Below, one piece after another: positions 26,097-35,961 of a stretch of DNA of 64,000 bases. Positions within the stretch are counted from its first letter, which is position 1. Each line of letters starts with the position of its first letter. Origin of the DNA: Halomonas cupida (GTDB lineage Bacteria > Pseudomonadota > Gammaproteobacteria > Pseudomonadales > Halomonadaceae); the NCBI RefSeq assembly GCF_900142755.1, contig NZ_FRCA01000005.1, positions 1 to 64,000 of the forward strand, given 5' to 3'. The position numbers and the translations under genes are program-made. The notes below the pieces were generated by a model. The model made no database searches, was not told the origin of the DNA, and was given only the letters and a program-made list of their open reading frames with translations.

Positions 26097-27305
26097 TCAA
26101 ATGACTCCCTGATCATATAGAGCGCGGCGTTCTTCCGCGCCAATGCCCAGCTCCTCGAGAATCTCGTCGGTGTGTTCACCAAGCTGCGGGGCCGGACAGC
26201 GGACAGCAGCAGGAGCCTCGCGCATCTTCACGGGAAAGCCGGTGGTGGTAATGTGGCCGACCTCGCCCTGGTCCAGTTCCAGCCGCATCTGCTGATGCTG
26301 AATCTGTGGATCCTCGAAAGTCTCGGCAATATCGTGCACTCGCCCACAGGGTACACCGGCCTCATTGAGCTGAGTGATCCACTCGGCTACCGTGCGTTGC
26401 CCTATAACGCTGTTGAGCCGCTCACGCAGGGGTTCGCGATGCTGCATCCGCTTGTCATTGCTGTCGAAGCGCGGATCCTCGAGCAGTTGCTGTTGCCCCA
26501 ACGCCGTCAGTAAGCGCATCACCATGGTTTCACTGCTCGGTGCAATGGCAACTTCACCGTCGGCAGCCGTGAACAGGCCATAGGGATAGAGCATCGGGTG
26601 GTCGTTGCCGGTGCGCTTCGGCACTTCTCCAGTGGCAAAGTATTCGGCCGCCAGGTAACCCATCATCGCCACCAGCCCATTGGTCAGCGCCGTCTCGACA
26701 ATCTCGCCCTGGCCGGTACGCTCTCTACGCACCAACGCCGCGCTGACACCGAAAGCCAGGTTGAGGCTCGCCACCATGTCACTGATCGGTGGAGCCGCGC
26801 GCATGGGGACACCTCCCGCCTCGCCGTTGACTCCCATGAATCCGCTCATGGCCTGAGCCACGAAATCATAGGCGGGACGATCACGGTAAGGGCCGCTTGA
26901 CCCAAAACCATTGATACGACCGACCACCAGGCGCGGATAACGCTGCCGCAGCGTCTCGTCATCCAGCCCCATGGAGGCCAGGACACCGGGACGATAATTC
27001 TCCACCAGCACATCGGCGCCCTCGAGCAGACTGGCAAGAATCCGGCGACCACGCTCACTGCGCAGATTGAGGGTCAGCGACCGCTTGTTGCGGTTGAACT
27101 GGGCAAAATAGGCACTGAAGCCGTTGATCATATTGCCCTGGCGACGCACTACATCCCCTTCACCCACCGTCTCGACCTTGATGATCTCGGCCCCATGATC
27201 GCCCAGCATCTGGGTGGCAAATGGTCCGGAAATGACCCGAGTCAGGTCGATGACACGAATCCCGGCCAGGCTGCCGAGGGATGAAGGGGCGGACAATGAC
27301 GACAT
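26097..27305 (-). CDS. CaiB/BaiF family III CoA-transferase
   Basis: A 402-residue acyl-CoA:carboxylate CoA-transferase of the formyl-CoA transferase fold. The N-terminal VIDLTRVISGPFATQMLGDHGAEIIKVE is characteristic, and the catalytic Asp lies in RPAYDFVAQAMSGFM near residue 155; the C-terminal region with CGRVHDIAETFEDPQ is intact. It lies 191 bp upstream of tctC on the same strand, so the likely role is activating the organic acid that TctABC imports. I start at ATG 27305 (MSSLSAPSSLGSL); longer forms are possible, and the ribosome-binding site is weak. Substrate unknown. Confidence 0.87.
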   Translation of the reverse strand: MSSLSAPSSLGSLAGIRVIDLTRVISGPFATQMLGDHGAEIIKVETVGEGDVVRRQGNMINGFSAYFAQFNRNKRSLTLNLRSERGRRILASLLEGADVLVENYRPGVLASMGLDDETLRQRYPRLVVGRINGFGSSGPYRDRPAYDFVAQAMSGFMGVNGEAGGVPMRAAPPISDMVASLNLAFGVSAALVRRERTGQGEIVETALTNGLVAMMGYLAAEYFATGEVPKRTGNDHPMLYPYGLFTAADGEVAIAPSSETMVMRLLTALGQQQLLEDPRFDSNDKRMQHREPLRERLNSVIGQRTVAEWITQLNEAGVPCGRVHDIAETFEDPQIQHQQMRLELDQGEVGHITTTGFPVKMREAPAAVRCPAPQLGEHTDEILEELGIGAEERRALYDQGVI

Positions 27306-27724
27306 GGCGAGATTCCCGAAACTGGCAAGATGACCATCCTTGGTGATCTCAGCACTGCGCAAGCTACTGAGCCAGCATGGATATTCCAGTCAATATAACG
27401 GCTGCACCGCTGGCACCCCATGCTCCTTTCCGCTCATGTCCCTTGCCACTCACCACTCATGCCCCTTACCTGGTGCTGCCTCGGTCCTGTCCCGATCTCT
27501 CCCTCCACCCACCTGATATCACTACCTCTACAAGGTGATTCCATAAGATTCCTTCGCCTTGATACTGATGCACGACAAATTCTTTCGCCCTCGACTCCCG
27601 CATCCTTCGCTGTCACCTGCTTTCCCTCGAGAGGGCATTCACGTCGCATCCGAGATGACGCTCGCCGCTGCTGTCGGCCAGGTGCGCATCGCCGATATTT
27701 CGCCCGCTGAAAAGGCCAGCTTTC
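27306..27724. other. Intergenic region, divergent promoters expected
   Basis: The 419 bp between the divergent CoA-transferase and POT genes hold no convincing frame, repeat or hairpin that I can recognise. Promoters for both genes must lie here, but no clear hexamer pairs stand out. Confidence 0.5.
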
Positions 27725-29296
27725 ATGCAAGTCACTACTTCCGCGTCATCGAGCGCTGACAGGGGATTCTGCGGACATCCCGGAGCCCTCGGCCCGCTGT
27801 TCTTCACCGAGATGTGGGAACGCTTCTCCTTCTATGGCGTTCGCCCCATGCTGGTGCTGTTCATGGCCGCACCGCTGCTGAGTGGCGGCCTGGGCTTCGA
27901 CGCGAAGACCGCCGCCGCCATCGTCGGTATCTATGGTGGTTGCGTCTACCTTGCGGCGCTGCCCGGCGGCTGGCTGGCCGACAACTGGCTCGGCCAGCGC
28001 CGGGCCGTATGGTATGGCTCCATCCTGATTGCCCTGGGCCACCTGTCCATTGCCAGTTCTGCTCTGGTGGGCCCGGTTACCTTCTTTATCGGCCTGATTC
28101 TGATTGTCATGGGAACCGGGCTGTTCAAGACCTGTATTTCGGTGATGGTCGGCAGCCTCTATGACGAAGGCGATGCACGCCGTGACGGCGGTTTCGCGAT
28201 CTTCTACATGGGCATCAATCTCGGCAGTCTGGTGGCTCCGCTGTTGACCGGCTGGTTGATGGAAACCCGCGGCTGGCACTGGGGCTTCGCAACCGGAGGA
28301 ACCGGCATGCTGGTGGCACTGCTCCTGTTCCGCCTGTGGGCCGTACCCGCCATGCGACGTGCCGACGCCGACCGCGGACGCCCCTCGAGCTGGGATGCTC
28401 CCGCCGTCAAACGACGCCATGTCGGCAAGTACGTGTTCGCCGCTGTGGCGTTGGTCGCGTTGACGGTGTCGCTGGTGAGCAGCGGTGTCGTGCACATCAA
28501 TCCTCGAGCGGTGGCCGAAGCCATGACCAGCGTGCTGATCCTCTGCTCGCTGTTGTTCTTTGTCTACCTGCTGTTCTTCTCCGGCCTCGATGGCGAGGAG
28601 CGCAAACGGGTCGCCGTGTGCCTGATACTGGTGGTCGCCGGTGCCTGCTTCTGGGCAGCCTTCGAACAGCAACCCACCTCGTACAACCTGTTCGCCGCCC
28701 AGTACACCGACCGTACCGCCTTCGGCTGGGAAATCCCGACCCTGTGGTTCCAGTCATTGAATCCGGTCTTCATCGTGCTGCTCGGCCCGCTGTTCGGCTG
28801 GCTGTGGCCAGCGCTGGGCAAGCGCCGTCTCGAACCCGGCAGCCCGATAAAGTTTGTGCTGGGTCTGCTGCTGGCGGCCATTGGTTTCGGTATCATGGTG
28901 CTGGCGGCACGCGAGGTCATCGCCAGCAATGGCCTGGTCTCGCCAATGTGGATCGTCGGCAGCATGCTGCTGCTGACACTGGGCGAGCTGTGCTTGTCAC
29001 CGGTGGGCCTCTCGACCATGTCCGGCCTCTCGCCCCAACGTACTCAGGGTCAGTTGATGGGACTGTGGTTTACCGGCGCGGCGCTGGGGAACCTGGTGGC
29101 AGGGCTGATCGGCGGTCACGTCAACCCCGAGGAGCTGCAACAGCTGCCCGAACTGTTTGCCCGCTCGGCCATCGCCCTGGTGATTTTCGCCGTGGTCCTG
29201 TTGTTGCTCGTTCCGGTGTTCAAGCGCATGCTGAGGCACAATCGTATAATCGACCCTCGCGCCACCACTGAAGGCGGCGCTGAAGCCATTGTCTGA
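27725..29296 (+). CDS. Proton-dependent oligopeptide transporter (POT/PTR family)
   Basis: A 523-residue MFS protein with about 14 helices that imports di- and tripeptides with protons. The PTR2 signature GPLFFTEMWERFSFYGVRPM at residues 22-41 holds the ExxERFxYY-type proton-coupling motif (here EMWERFSFYG). FYMGINLGSLVAPLLTGWL is the second signature, and FEQQPTSYNLFAAQYTDRTAFG the third. The start at 27725 has a weak ribosome-binding site. It is followed 16 bp later by an aminopeptidase P gene, a coherent peptide uptake-and-degradation pair. Confidence 0.93.
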   Translation: MQVTTSASSSADRGFCGHPGALGPLFFTEMWERFSFYGVRPMLVLFMAAPLLSGGLGFDAKTAAAIVGIYGGCVYLAALPGGWLADNWLGQRRAVWYGSILIALGHLSIASSALVGPVTFFIGLILIVMGTGLFKTCISVMVGSLYDEGDARRDGGFAIFYMGINLGSLVAPLLTGWLMETRGWHWGFATGGTGMLVALLLFRLWAVPAMRRADADRGRPSSWDAPAVKRRHVGKYVFAAVALVALTVSLVSSGVVHINPRAVAEAMTSVLILCSLLFFVYLLFFSGLDGEERKRVAVCLILVVAGACFWAAFEQQPTSYNLFAAQYTDRTAFGWEIPTLWFQSLNPVFIVLLGPLFGWLWPALGKRRLEPGSPIKFVLGLLLAAIGFGIMVLAAREVIASNGLVSPMWIVGSMLLLTLGELCLSPVGLSTMSGLSPQRTQGQLMGLWFTGAALGNLVAGLIGGHVNPEELQQLPELFARSAIALVIFAVVLLLLVPVFKRMLRHNRIIDPRATTEGGAEAIV

Positions 29297-29312
29297 ATCC
29301 GGAGTTTGAAGC

Positions 29313-31124
29313 ATGTCATCTGCCACTGCCCCAGTAGCCGCCAGTCGCCTTGCTGCCCTGCGCGAAGCCATGCAACGCCAGGGTGTTGATGCCTGGTGGC
29401 TGCCTTCCAGTGACCCTCACCACAGCGAGTACCTGCCGGAACACTGGTCAGGCCGTGAATGGTTGTCAGGCTTTGATGGCTCGGTTGGCACTCTGGTAGT
29501 GACACAGCAGGAAGCCGGCGTGTGGGTCGACAGCCGCTATTTCGTGCAGGCCGAGGCCCAACTGGAAGGCTCCGGCATCTCCATGATGAAGCTGACCCAG
29601 GGCCAGGCAGCGGCACCGATACGCTGGCTGGCAGAGCAACTGCCCGCTGGCGCCACCGTTGGTTATGACGCTCAAGTGGTATCGCTGGCCCATGCTCGCC
29701 AGATGGATGACATTCTCGGCGCTGCCGACATCGTCCAGCGTGGCGACCTCGACCTGCTCGACGAAGTCTGGACCGACCGTCCCGAACTTCCGAGTGCCCC
29801 GATCCGCGCCCATGCGGCCCAGTATCTGGACGAGTCACGAGCCCAGCGGCTGTCCGGGGTACGCGAGGCCATGGCCGAGCATGGCGCCGACTGGCATTTG
29901 ATCTCGACCCTTGATGACATCGCCTGGCTATTGCAACTGCGTGGCGCCGATGTCGGATTCAACCCGGTATTCCTCGCCCACCTGCTGGTCGGCCGCGACA
30001 GCGCTACCCTGTTTGTCGCCCCCGGCAAGCTCGACAGCGAGCTGAGCGCAAGCCTCGCCAACGATGGCATCCAGATCAGCGACTACAGCGACTGGTCCAG
30101 CGCCCTGGCCGCACTGCCGACCAGCCAGACCACACTGATCGATCCAGCCCGCCTGTCACTGGGTACTCGCCAGGCCCTGCCTGACGCCATGCCGGTCATC
30201 GAGACCTTCCAACCCAGCACGCTGGCCAAGGGCTGCAAGACCGACCATGAACTGGGCTGGGTGCGCCAGACCATGGAAACCGATGGCGTTGCCCTGTGTC
30301 GCTTCTTCGCCTGGCTGGACAAGGCGCTTGTCGCAGGGGAGCGGGTCACCGAGCTGACCATCGATGAGCGTCTGCGTGAACAGCGCCAGCGCGCCGAGAC
30401 GTTTGTCTGCGAGAGCTTCAGCACCATTGCCGCCTTCAACGCCAACGGCGCTCTGCCGCACTACCACGCCACCGAGGAAGCACATTCGGTGATCGAGGGG
30501 GATGGCCTGCTGCTGATCGACTCCGGTGGTCAGTATCACGGCGGCACCACCGACATCACACGCATGGTGCCCGTGGGACAGGTCTCCGACGCACAACGCG
30601 AGGACTGCACTCTGGTACTCAAGGGCATGATCGCCCTGTCACGCGCACACTTCCCGCTGGGCATCGCCGCGCCACGGCTCGACGCCATCGCCCGCGCGCC
30701 GCTGTGGGCCACCGGGCGCGATTATGGTCACGGTACCGGTCATGGTGTCGGCTACTTCCTCAATGTCCACGAAGGCCCCCAGGTGATCAGCTCGGGCGCG
30801 CCCACCGCGGCCCATACCGCCATGCAGCCGGGCATGATCACCTCCAACGAGCCGGGAGTGTATCGTCCAGGCCAATGGGGCGTGCGGATCGAGAATCTGG
30901 TAGCCAACCGCCCGGCACCGGAAAGCAAGTTCGGTGACTTCCTCGAGTTCGAGACACTGACGCTGTGCCCCATTGATACCCGTTGTCTGAACCTCGAGCT
31001 GCTGGATGGCGACGAGATCCAATGGCTCAACGCCTATCACGCCGAGGTTCGCGAGCGTCTGGCGCCCCATCTCGACGGCGAAGCGCTGGAATGGCTGGAA
31101 GAGCGCACTGAAGCTGTAAGCTGA
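29313..31124 (+). CDS. Xaa-Pro aminopeptidase (aminopeptidase P, M24B, three-domain)
   Basis: A 603-residue cytoplasmic metallopeptidase that cleaves N-terminal Xaa-Pro bonds. Two N-terminal creatinase-like domains (about 1-310) precede the pita-bread domain. Metal ligands are visible: LLIDSGGQYHGGTTDITRMV (two Asp), GHGTGHGVGYFLNVHEGP (His), ITSNEPGVYRPGQWGVRIEN (Glu) and FLEFETLTLCPID (Glu). The length and domain number match the eukaryote-like XPNPEP1 class rather than E. coli PepP. It probably digests peptides imported by the preceding POT transporter. Confidence 0.93.
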   Translation: MSSATAPVAASRLAALREAMQRQGVDAWWLPSSDPHHSEYLPEHWSGREWLSGFDGSVGTLVVTQQEAGVWVDSRYFVQAEAQLEGSGISMMKLTQGQAAAPIRWLAEQLPAGATVGYDAQVVSLAHARQMDDILGAADIVQRGDLDLLDEVWTDRPELPSAPIRAHAAQYLDESRAQRLSGVREAMAEHGADWHLISTLDDIAWLLQLRGADVGFNPVFLAHLLVGRDSATLFVAPGKLDSELSASLANDGIQISDYSDWSSALAALPTSQTTLIDPARLSLGTRQALPDAMPVIETFQPSTLAKGCKTDHELGWVRQTMETDGVALCRFFAWLDKALVAGERVTELTIDERLREQRQRAETFVCESFSTIAAFNANGALPHYHATEEAHSVIEGDGLLLIDSGGQYHGGTTDITRMVPVGQVSDAQREDCTLVLKGMIALSRAHFPLGIAAPRLDAIARAPLWATGRDYGHGTGHGVGYFLNVHEGPQVISSGAPTAAHTAMQPGMITSNEPGVYRPGQWGVRIENLVANRPAPESKFGDFLEFETLTLCPIDTRCLNLELLDGDEIQWLNAYHAEVRERLAPHLDGEALEWLEERTEAVS

Positions 31125-31290
31125 CGAGCCGCGAGCACCATGGTTCTACCGCTCGTAGCTCGCGACCCACATGGATGTGGGAAGTGTGCATGTTCGTCGG
31201 GAACGAACATGTGCCAGCTCGTAGCTCGTAGCTCGTAGCTCGTAGCTCGTAGCTCGTAGCTCGAACACAGTGTGCTCGCGACTCGTAGCT
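31125..31290. repeat. AGCTCGT-heptamer/hairpin repeat element, copy B
   Basis: It has the same modules as copy A: GACGAG..CGCGAGCACC, then AGCTCG-CGACC, a CCCACAT/ATGTGGG hairpin (31166-31181), a CATGTTCGT/ACGAACATG hairpin with identical loop CGGGA (31189-31211), and about seven tandem AGCTCGT heptamers (31216-31263). It fills the whole gap between the convergent aminopeptidase P gene and ntrC. The number of heptamers differs from copy A, as expected for slippage. Confidence 0.8.
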
Positions 31291-31295
31291 GAAAC

Positions 31296-32702
31296 TCAGT
31301 CTTCTGCCAGGGAGGGCAGCAGCACCTTCAGCTTGCGTGTCAGGGTATTGCGTCCCCAGCCGAGCAGTTCCGCGGCTTCGCCCTTGCGACCGCCAGTGTG
31401 CTTCAGCGCGGTTTCGATCAGGATACGTTCGAAATCGGGCACGGCTTCCTCGAGCAGGTGAGTATGGCCGGCAGCCAGAGCGTGGTCGGCCCAGCCACGG
31501 AAGGCCTCTCTCCAGTCCCCGGTCGCCACGCTACTGGCACTCTCCAACAGTTCCGGCGGCAGGTCCTCGACGAGGATCTCCCGCCCGGACGCCATCACCG
31601 TCAACCAGCGGCAGGTATTCTCCAACTGGCGAACGTTACCGGGCCAGTCCACACGGGTCAGGTGAGCTTCGGCTTCAGCCGTCAGCACCTTGACGTCGGT
31701 GGTCAGCTCACGCGCCGCCTCGGCAAGAAAATGCCTTGCCAGGCGCGGAATATCCTCACGCCGCTGGGCGAGCCGTGGCAGATGCACGCGGATCACGTTG
31801 AGACGATGGAAGAGATCTTCACGGAAGCGTCCATCCTCCACCAGCGTCTCTAGATTCTGGTGCGTCGCGGCGATGATGCGCACATCAACCTTGACCGGCG
31901 TATGCCCACCGACCCGGTAGAACTCGCCATCGGCCAACACTCGCAACAGTCGAGTCTGGGTCTCGGCGGGCATATCGCCGATCTCGTCGAGAAACAGTGT
32001 GCCACCGTTGGCCTGCTCGAAACGCCCCTGTCTTTGCGCAGCGGCACCAGTGAACGCCCCCTTCTCGTGCCCGAACAGCTCCGATTCGATCAGGTCTCGA
32101 GGAATCGCCGCCATGTTCAGCGCGATGAACGGCTGCGTGGCACGGGGGCTGTGCTGATGCAGGGCTCTCGCCACCCGCTCCTTGCCGGTACCTGATTCGC
32201 CGTTGATCAACACGGTAATGTGCGAGTGAGCCAGACGGCCGATGGCGCGGAAGACCTCCTGCATGGCTGGGGCTTCGCCAATGATCTCGGCGTCCATGCC
32301 TTCCGGTGCCGACACCGGGCGCTGCCGTTCTCGGGCATGCGCCACAGCGCGACGCACCAGCGCCAGCGCTTCATCGACATCAAAGGGCTTGGGCAGGTAT
32401 TCGAACGCCCCGCCCTGATAGGAGGCCACCGCACTGTCGAGATCCGAGTGCGCAGTCATGACGATGACCGGTAGTTCCGGGTGTGCCTCGCGCACCCGGG
32501 ACAGCAGATCGAGCCCATCGAGACCGGGCATGCGGATATCGGTCACCAATACGTCCGGGGGATCCTGCAACAGGCGGTCCAGAACACGATCGGCACGATC
32601 AATGGTTTCCACATCGAGATCGGGCTGCGCCAGGGCACGCTCCAGTACCCAGCGAATGGCACGATCATCGTCGACGATCACAATGCGTGCAGCATCAGTC
32701 AT
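31296..32702 (-). CDS. ntrC: Nitrogen regulation response regulator NtrC
   Basis: A 468-residue sigma54 activator. The receiver domain (1-120) has the IVDDD acidic pocket and the phosphorylation Asp in VLVTDIRMPGLDG. The AAA+ domain (about 140-380) has Walker A GESGTGKERVARAL, the GAFTGA loop (EKGAFTGAAAQRQG) that contacts sigma54, and Walker B GGTLFLDEIGDMP. The C-terminal HTH is KHTGGRKGEAAELLGWGRNTLTRKL. ntrB overlaps it by 8 bp. It activates nitrogen-limitation genes such as glnA; matching NtrC boxes are present at both promoters in this window. Confidence 0.96.
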   Translation of the reverse strand: MTDAARIVIVDDDRAIRWVLERALAQPDLDVETIDRADRVLDRLLQDPPDVLVTDIRMPGLDGLDLLSRVREAHPELPVIVMTAHSDLDSAVASYQGGAFEYLPKPFDVDEALALVRRAVAHARERQRPVSAPEGMDAEIIGEAPAMQEVFRAIGRLAHSHITVLINGESGTGKERVARALHQHSPRATQPFIALNMAAIPRDLIESELFGHEKGAFTGAAAQRQGRFEQANGGTLFLDEIGDMPAETQTRLLRVLADGEFYRVGGHTPVKVDVRIIAATHQNLETLVEDGRFREDLFHRLNVIRVHLPRLAQRREDIPRLARHFLAEAARELTTDVKVLTAEAEAHLTRVDWPGNVRQLENTCRWLTVMASGREILVEDLPPELLESASSVATGDWREAFRGWADHALAAGHTHLLEEAVPDFERILIETALKHTGGRKGEAAELLGWGRNTLTRKLKVLLPSLAED

Positions 32703-33744
32703 CACGCTTCTCCAGCGGAATCAACAGACGGAATTCGGTGCGCCCGGGTTCGGACTCGCACTCGATGAGCCCCTGGTGTTGATGCAGAATCGATTGGGCA
32801 ATGGACAGTCCCAGTCCACTGCCTTCCGCACGACCAGACACCATGGGGTAGAAAAGGGTTTCACGCAGTTCATCCGCAATGCCGGGGCCGTTGTCGATCA
32901 CGCTCAACTCGCAGACCAGACGATGGCGGCGACTGCCGAGGGTAAACTGGCGCCGCGCCCTGGTGCGCAGCTGTAGGGTTGGTTGCAGCGTGCCGGACTC
33001 GGTCACCGCCTGCACCGCATTGCGCGCAACGTTGAGTACCGCCTGAATCAGCTGTGCTTCATCTCCGTGCAGTTCAGGAAGGCTGGGGTCATAATCACGC
33101 ACCACAGTGATATCCGGCTCTTCCACCAGCAGCAATGAGCGCACACGCTCGAGCACACGGTGGATATTGAGCGGCTCGTTGCGGCTGATGCGATTGGGCC
33201 CCAGCATCGAGTCGACCAGATCACGCAGGCGGTCGACCTCCTCGATGATGATGCGAGTGAACTCCTTGAGCTGCGGCGCATCCTCGAGATCCCGTTCGAG
33301 CAGCTGGGCCGCGCCTCTTATACCCCCAAGGGGATTCTTGACCTCATGGGCCAACCCACGGGCCAGCACCTTCATGGTTTCCTGGCGCGATTGCAGAGCT
33401 TCCTCACGGGAGATGCGCAACAGGCGATCGCGAGGTTCCATTTCCAGCAGCAACTCGTTCTCCGATAGCGGCGTTACCGTATAGTCGACCGTCAACGCTT
33501 CCCCACCTGCCAGACAGATCCGCGCCTCGCGTTGGGTATAGGGGTGCAACGCATCGCGGGCCTTGTAGAGAACGGCGGCAATATCTTCCTCGCCGCCGAG
33601 CAGGTCGGGCAGGCGCTCACCATCCCGGCGCGCCAGACTGACCGCGAGCAGTGATTCCGCTGCTGGATTCATCCACGTCAGCTTGAGATCTCGGTCCAGC
33701 AACAGCACCGCTGTGGTGAGATGTTCAATGATGCCTTGCGTCAT
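32695..33744 (-). CDS. ntrB: Nitrogen regulation sensor histidine kinase NtrB
   Basis: A cytoplasmic kinase/phosphatase of 349 residues that controls NtrC in response to PII. PAS-like domain about 8-110, then the H box ARGLAHEVKNPLGGIRGAAQLLER with the phospho-His near residue 142, N box VLNVARNAVQAV, G1 VIDNGPGIAD, and G2 GRAEGSGLGLSIAQSI. I start at ATG 33744 (MTQGIIEHLTTAV); the frame's first ATG would add 20 unconserved residues. Its own sigma54 promoter lies 125 nt upstream, separate from glnA. Confidence 0.94.
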   Translation of the reverse strand: MTQGIIEHLTTAVLLLDRDLKLTWMNPAAESLLAVSLARRDGERLPDLLGGEEDIAAVLYKARDALHPYTQREARICLAGGEALTVDYTVTPLSENELLLEMEPRDRLLRISREEALQSRQETMKVLARGLAHEVKNPLGGIRGAAQLLERDLEDAPQLKEFTRIIIEEVDRLRDLVDSMLGPNRISRNEPLNIHRVLERVRSLLLVEEPDITVVRDYDPSLPELHGDEAQLIQAVLNVARNAVQAVTESGTLQPTLQLRTRARRQFTLGSRRHRLVCELSVIDNGPGIADELRETLFYPMVSGRAEGSGLGLSIAQSILHQHQGLIECESEPGRTEFRLLIPLEKRDD

Positions 33745-33880
33745 ATCGGTTTCCGTCGGTGGCAAATCGGCCGAGTTGCTGCCTTCCACGCCATGGTCGG
33801 GCATTAAAGTGTCGCGTTTCTATTGCGGGCCTTGCCATTGAGCAACGTATTGCAGGAATCGGGGATGCAGGAATCAAGGT

Positions 33881-33895
33881 GCAAGAAGCGGGCCA
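33881..33895 (-). promoter_or_regulatory. Sigma54 promoter of ntrBC
   Basis: On the minus strand the sequence reads TGGCCCGCTTCTTGCA, with GG and GC exactly 10 bp apart as required for the -24/-12 elements. Transcription would start near 33869. NtrC boxes lie about 130-150 bp upstream (34015-34044), in classical enhancer position, so autoregulation is likely. Confidence 0.75.
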
Positions 33896-34014
33896 TGCCA
33901 TGTTCAGGCAAGTCAACAATGCCCCCGAAACCCCAGTATTCCCGTCCGAGCTACGGCCACAGAGCCACGAGTCCAGACCATCATCTCTACCGATTACCCG
34001 ACCCGATGGCCTTA

Positions 34015-34044
34015 TGCACCATGTTAGTGCACCCCAATGGTGCA
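34015..34044. promoter_or_regulatory. Two overlapping NtrC boxes upstream of ntrBC
   Basis: TGCACCATGTTAGTGCA (34015-34031) and TGCACCCCAATGGTGCA (34028-34044) are both close to the TGCACYA-N3-TGGTGCA consensus and share the central TGCA. They lie between glnA and ntrB, upstream of the sigma54 promoter at 33881-33895. Confidence 0.8.
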
Positions 34045-34125
34045 AGGCGAGGAACCTTGTTCCTCCAGGGCGCATGCCCTGCCTCGATCAACGGTGCTGC
34101 TTGCGCAACATCAGGTCAGACGCAA

Positions 34126-34160
34126 ACCGGCCCCGCCAGGCAATGCATGGCGGGGCCGGT
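34126..34160 (-). terminator. Terminator of glnA
   Basis: Stem of at least 12 bp (CCGGCCCCGCCA / TGGCGGGGCCGG), extended by one A-T pair, loop of about nine bases. On the minus strand GGTTTGCG follows. It is placed 65 bp after the glnA stop codon and separates glnA from ntrBC. Confidence 0.7.
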
Positions 34161-34224
34161 CTTCAGCAACCCGATTCAGGGCTACGACTGTCATGCGGCA
34201 CTCTCGAAGAGAGCACCGACAGCA

Positions 34225-35631
34225 TCAGCAGCTGTAGTACATATCGAACTCGATCGGGTGAGTCGCCATGCGAATGCGCTCGACGTCCTCGAACTTGAGT
34301 TCGATGTAGGCATCGATCATGTCGTCGGTGAACACACCACCTTCGGTGAGGAAGGCGCGATCTGCGTCCAGTGCATCCAGCGCCTGATCCAGGCTCTCGG
34401 CCACGGTCGGGATGGCCTTGCCTTCTTCCGGCGGCAGGTCATACAGGTTCTTGTCCATGGCATCGCCAGGATGGATCTTGTTCTTGATCCCGTCGATACC
34501 CGCCATCAGCAGCGCCGCGAAACACAGATAAGGGTTGGCGGTCGGATCCGGGAAGCGGGCCTCGACGCGCTTGGCCTTGGGGCTGGAGGTGTACGGAATA
34601 CGGATCGACGCAGAACGGTTGCGGGCACTATAGGCCAGCATGACCGGAGCTTCGAAACCCGGCACCAGGCGCTTGTAGGAGTTGGTCGAAGCGTTGGTGA
34701 AGGCGTTCAGAGCACGAGCGTGCTTGATGACACCACCAATGTAGTACAGGGCCATCTCCGACAGGCCGGCATACTGGTCACCAGCAAACTGGTTGACACC
34801 ATCCTTCCAGAATGACTGGTGGACGTGCATGCCACTGCCGTTGTCGCCGACCAGCGGCTTGGGCATGAAGGTCGCAGTCTTGCCGTAGGCATGGGCCACG
34901 TTGTGCACGACATACTTCAGTGCCTGCACTTCGTCGGCCTTCTTGACCAGAGTGTTGAACGCCACACCGATCTCGTTCTGCCCGGCATTGGCCACTTCAT
35001 GGTGATGCACTTCCACCTTCTGGCCAACGGCCTCGAGGGTGTTACACATCGCGCCACGCATATCGTGGAAGCTGTCGACCGGAGGGACCGGGAAGTAGCC
35101 ACCCTTGAGACGTGGGCGGTGACCCAGATTGCCGCCTTCCATGGAGCGGTCGGTAGCCCAGGCACCTTCTTCGGACGAAATCTTGTACATCGCACCTTCA
35201 ACGTCGGACTTCCAGTGCACTTCATCAAAGATGAAGAACTCAGGTTCCGGACCAAAGAAGGCGGTATCGCCCAGGCCAGAGGACTGCAGATAAGCCTCGG
35301 CACGCTTGGCGATGGAGCGCGGATCACGCTCATAGCCTTGCATGGTGGCCGGCTCAATGATGTCGCAGACCAGCACCACAGTGGCATCTTCGGTGAACGG
35401 GTCCACGTACGCCGTGCCGTCATCCGGACGCAGGATCATGTCGGATTCGTTGATGCCCTTCCAGCCGGAGATCGATGAGCCATCGAACATCTGACCGTTC
35501 TCGAAAAACTCCTCGTCCACATCACGGGCGGGGATGGTGACGTGCTGCTCTTTACCGCGGGTATCCGTGAAGCGCAGATCAACCCACTTCACATCATGTT
35601 CTTCAATCAGGGCAAGCGTCTTATCTGACAT
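34225..35631 (-). CDS. glnA: Glutamine synthetase type I
   Basis: ATP-dependent ammonia assimilation into glutamine; forms a dodecamer. It has 468 residues. Seen: beta-grasp N-domain with [17 protein letters not shown] (residues ~50-65), the catalytic metal-binding block [13 protein letters not shown], the conserved [15 protein letters not shown] (KPxxxDNGSGMHxH signature), the ATP region RSASIRIPY, and the adenylylation tyrosine in [11 protein letters not shown] near residue 398, which marks control by GlnE. GGAGG precedes ATG 35631. Transcription is predicted from a sigma54 promoter with upstream NtrC boxes. Confidence 0.97.
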   Translation of the reverse strand: MSDKTLALIEEHDVKWVDLRFTDTRGKEQHVTIPARDVDEEFFENGQMFDGSSISGWKGINESDMILRPDDGTAYVDPFTEDATVVLVCDIIEPATMQGYERDPRSIAKRAEAYLQSSGLGDTAFFGPEPEFFIFDEVHWKSDVEGAMYKISSEEGAWATDRSMEGGNLGHRPRLKGGYFPVPPVDSFHDMRGAMCNTLEAVGQKVEVHHHEVANAGQNEIGVAFNTLVKKADEVQALKYVVHNVAHAYGKTATFMPKPLVGDNGSGMHVHQSFWKDGVNQFAGDQYAGLSEMALYYIGGVIKHARALNAFTNASTNSYKRLVPGFEAPVMLAYSARNRSASIRIPYTSSPKAKRVEARFPDPTANPYLCFAALLMAGIDGIKNKIHPGDAMDKNLYDLPPEEGKAIPTVAESLDQALDALDADRAFLTEGGVFTDDMIDAYIELKFEDVERIRMATHPIEFDMYYSC

Positions 35632-35814
35632 GTGGTCCTCCACGTTGAACTTGTGTCGTAACTCGAGCCTTCCGACGGATCGGTAATGTCATGTCACCGA
35701 CTCCAGAATGGGGGTATTTCTGTTGTCTTTCGGGGTACCCGAACTGTTGTAGCACGCCCCCGGGCAACTGCCCACGAAGACATGCGCGACACGATGACAC
35801 TGGCAAATACTGTT

Positions 35815-35829
35815 GCAGATTCCATGCCA
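35815..35829 (-). promoter_or_regulatory. Sigma54 promoter of glnA
   Basis: On the minus strand TGGCATGGAATCTGCA has GG-N10-GC spacing and a -24 TGGCA. Transcription start near 35803 gives a leader of about 170 nt. Two NtrC boxes lie 130-190 bp upstream. Confidence 0.75.
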
Positions 35830-35961
35830 TCCCTGCACCAGCATGAACAAGAATCCTGACAATGCCATGATTTATCTAGCGATTTAAATTTCACGAATCT
35901 GCGCCACAATAGTTCATCCAGCACAGGAACCCAATGCACCTGTGTCAACACGGGCGTTTTC

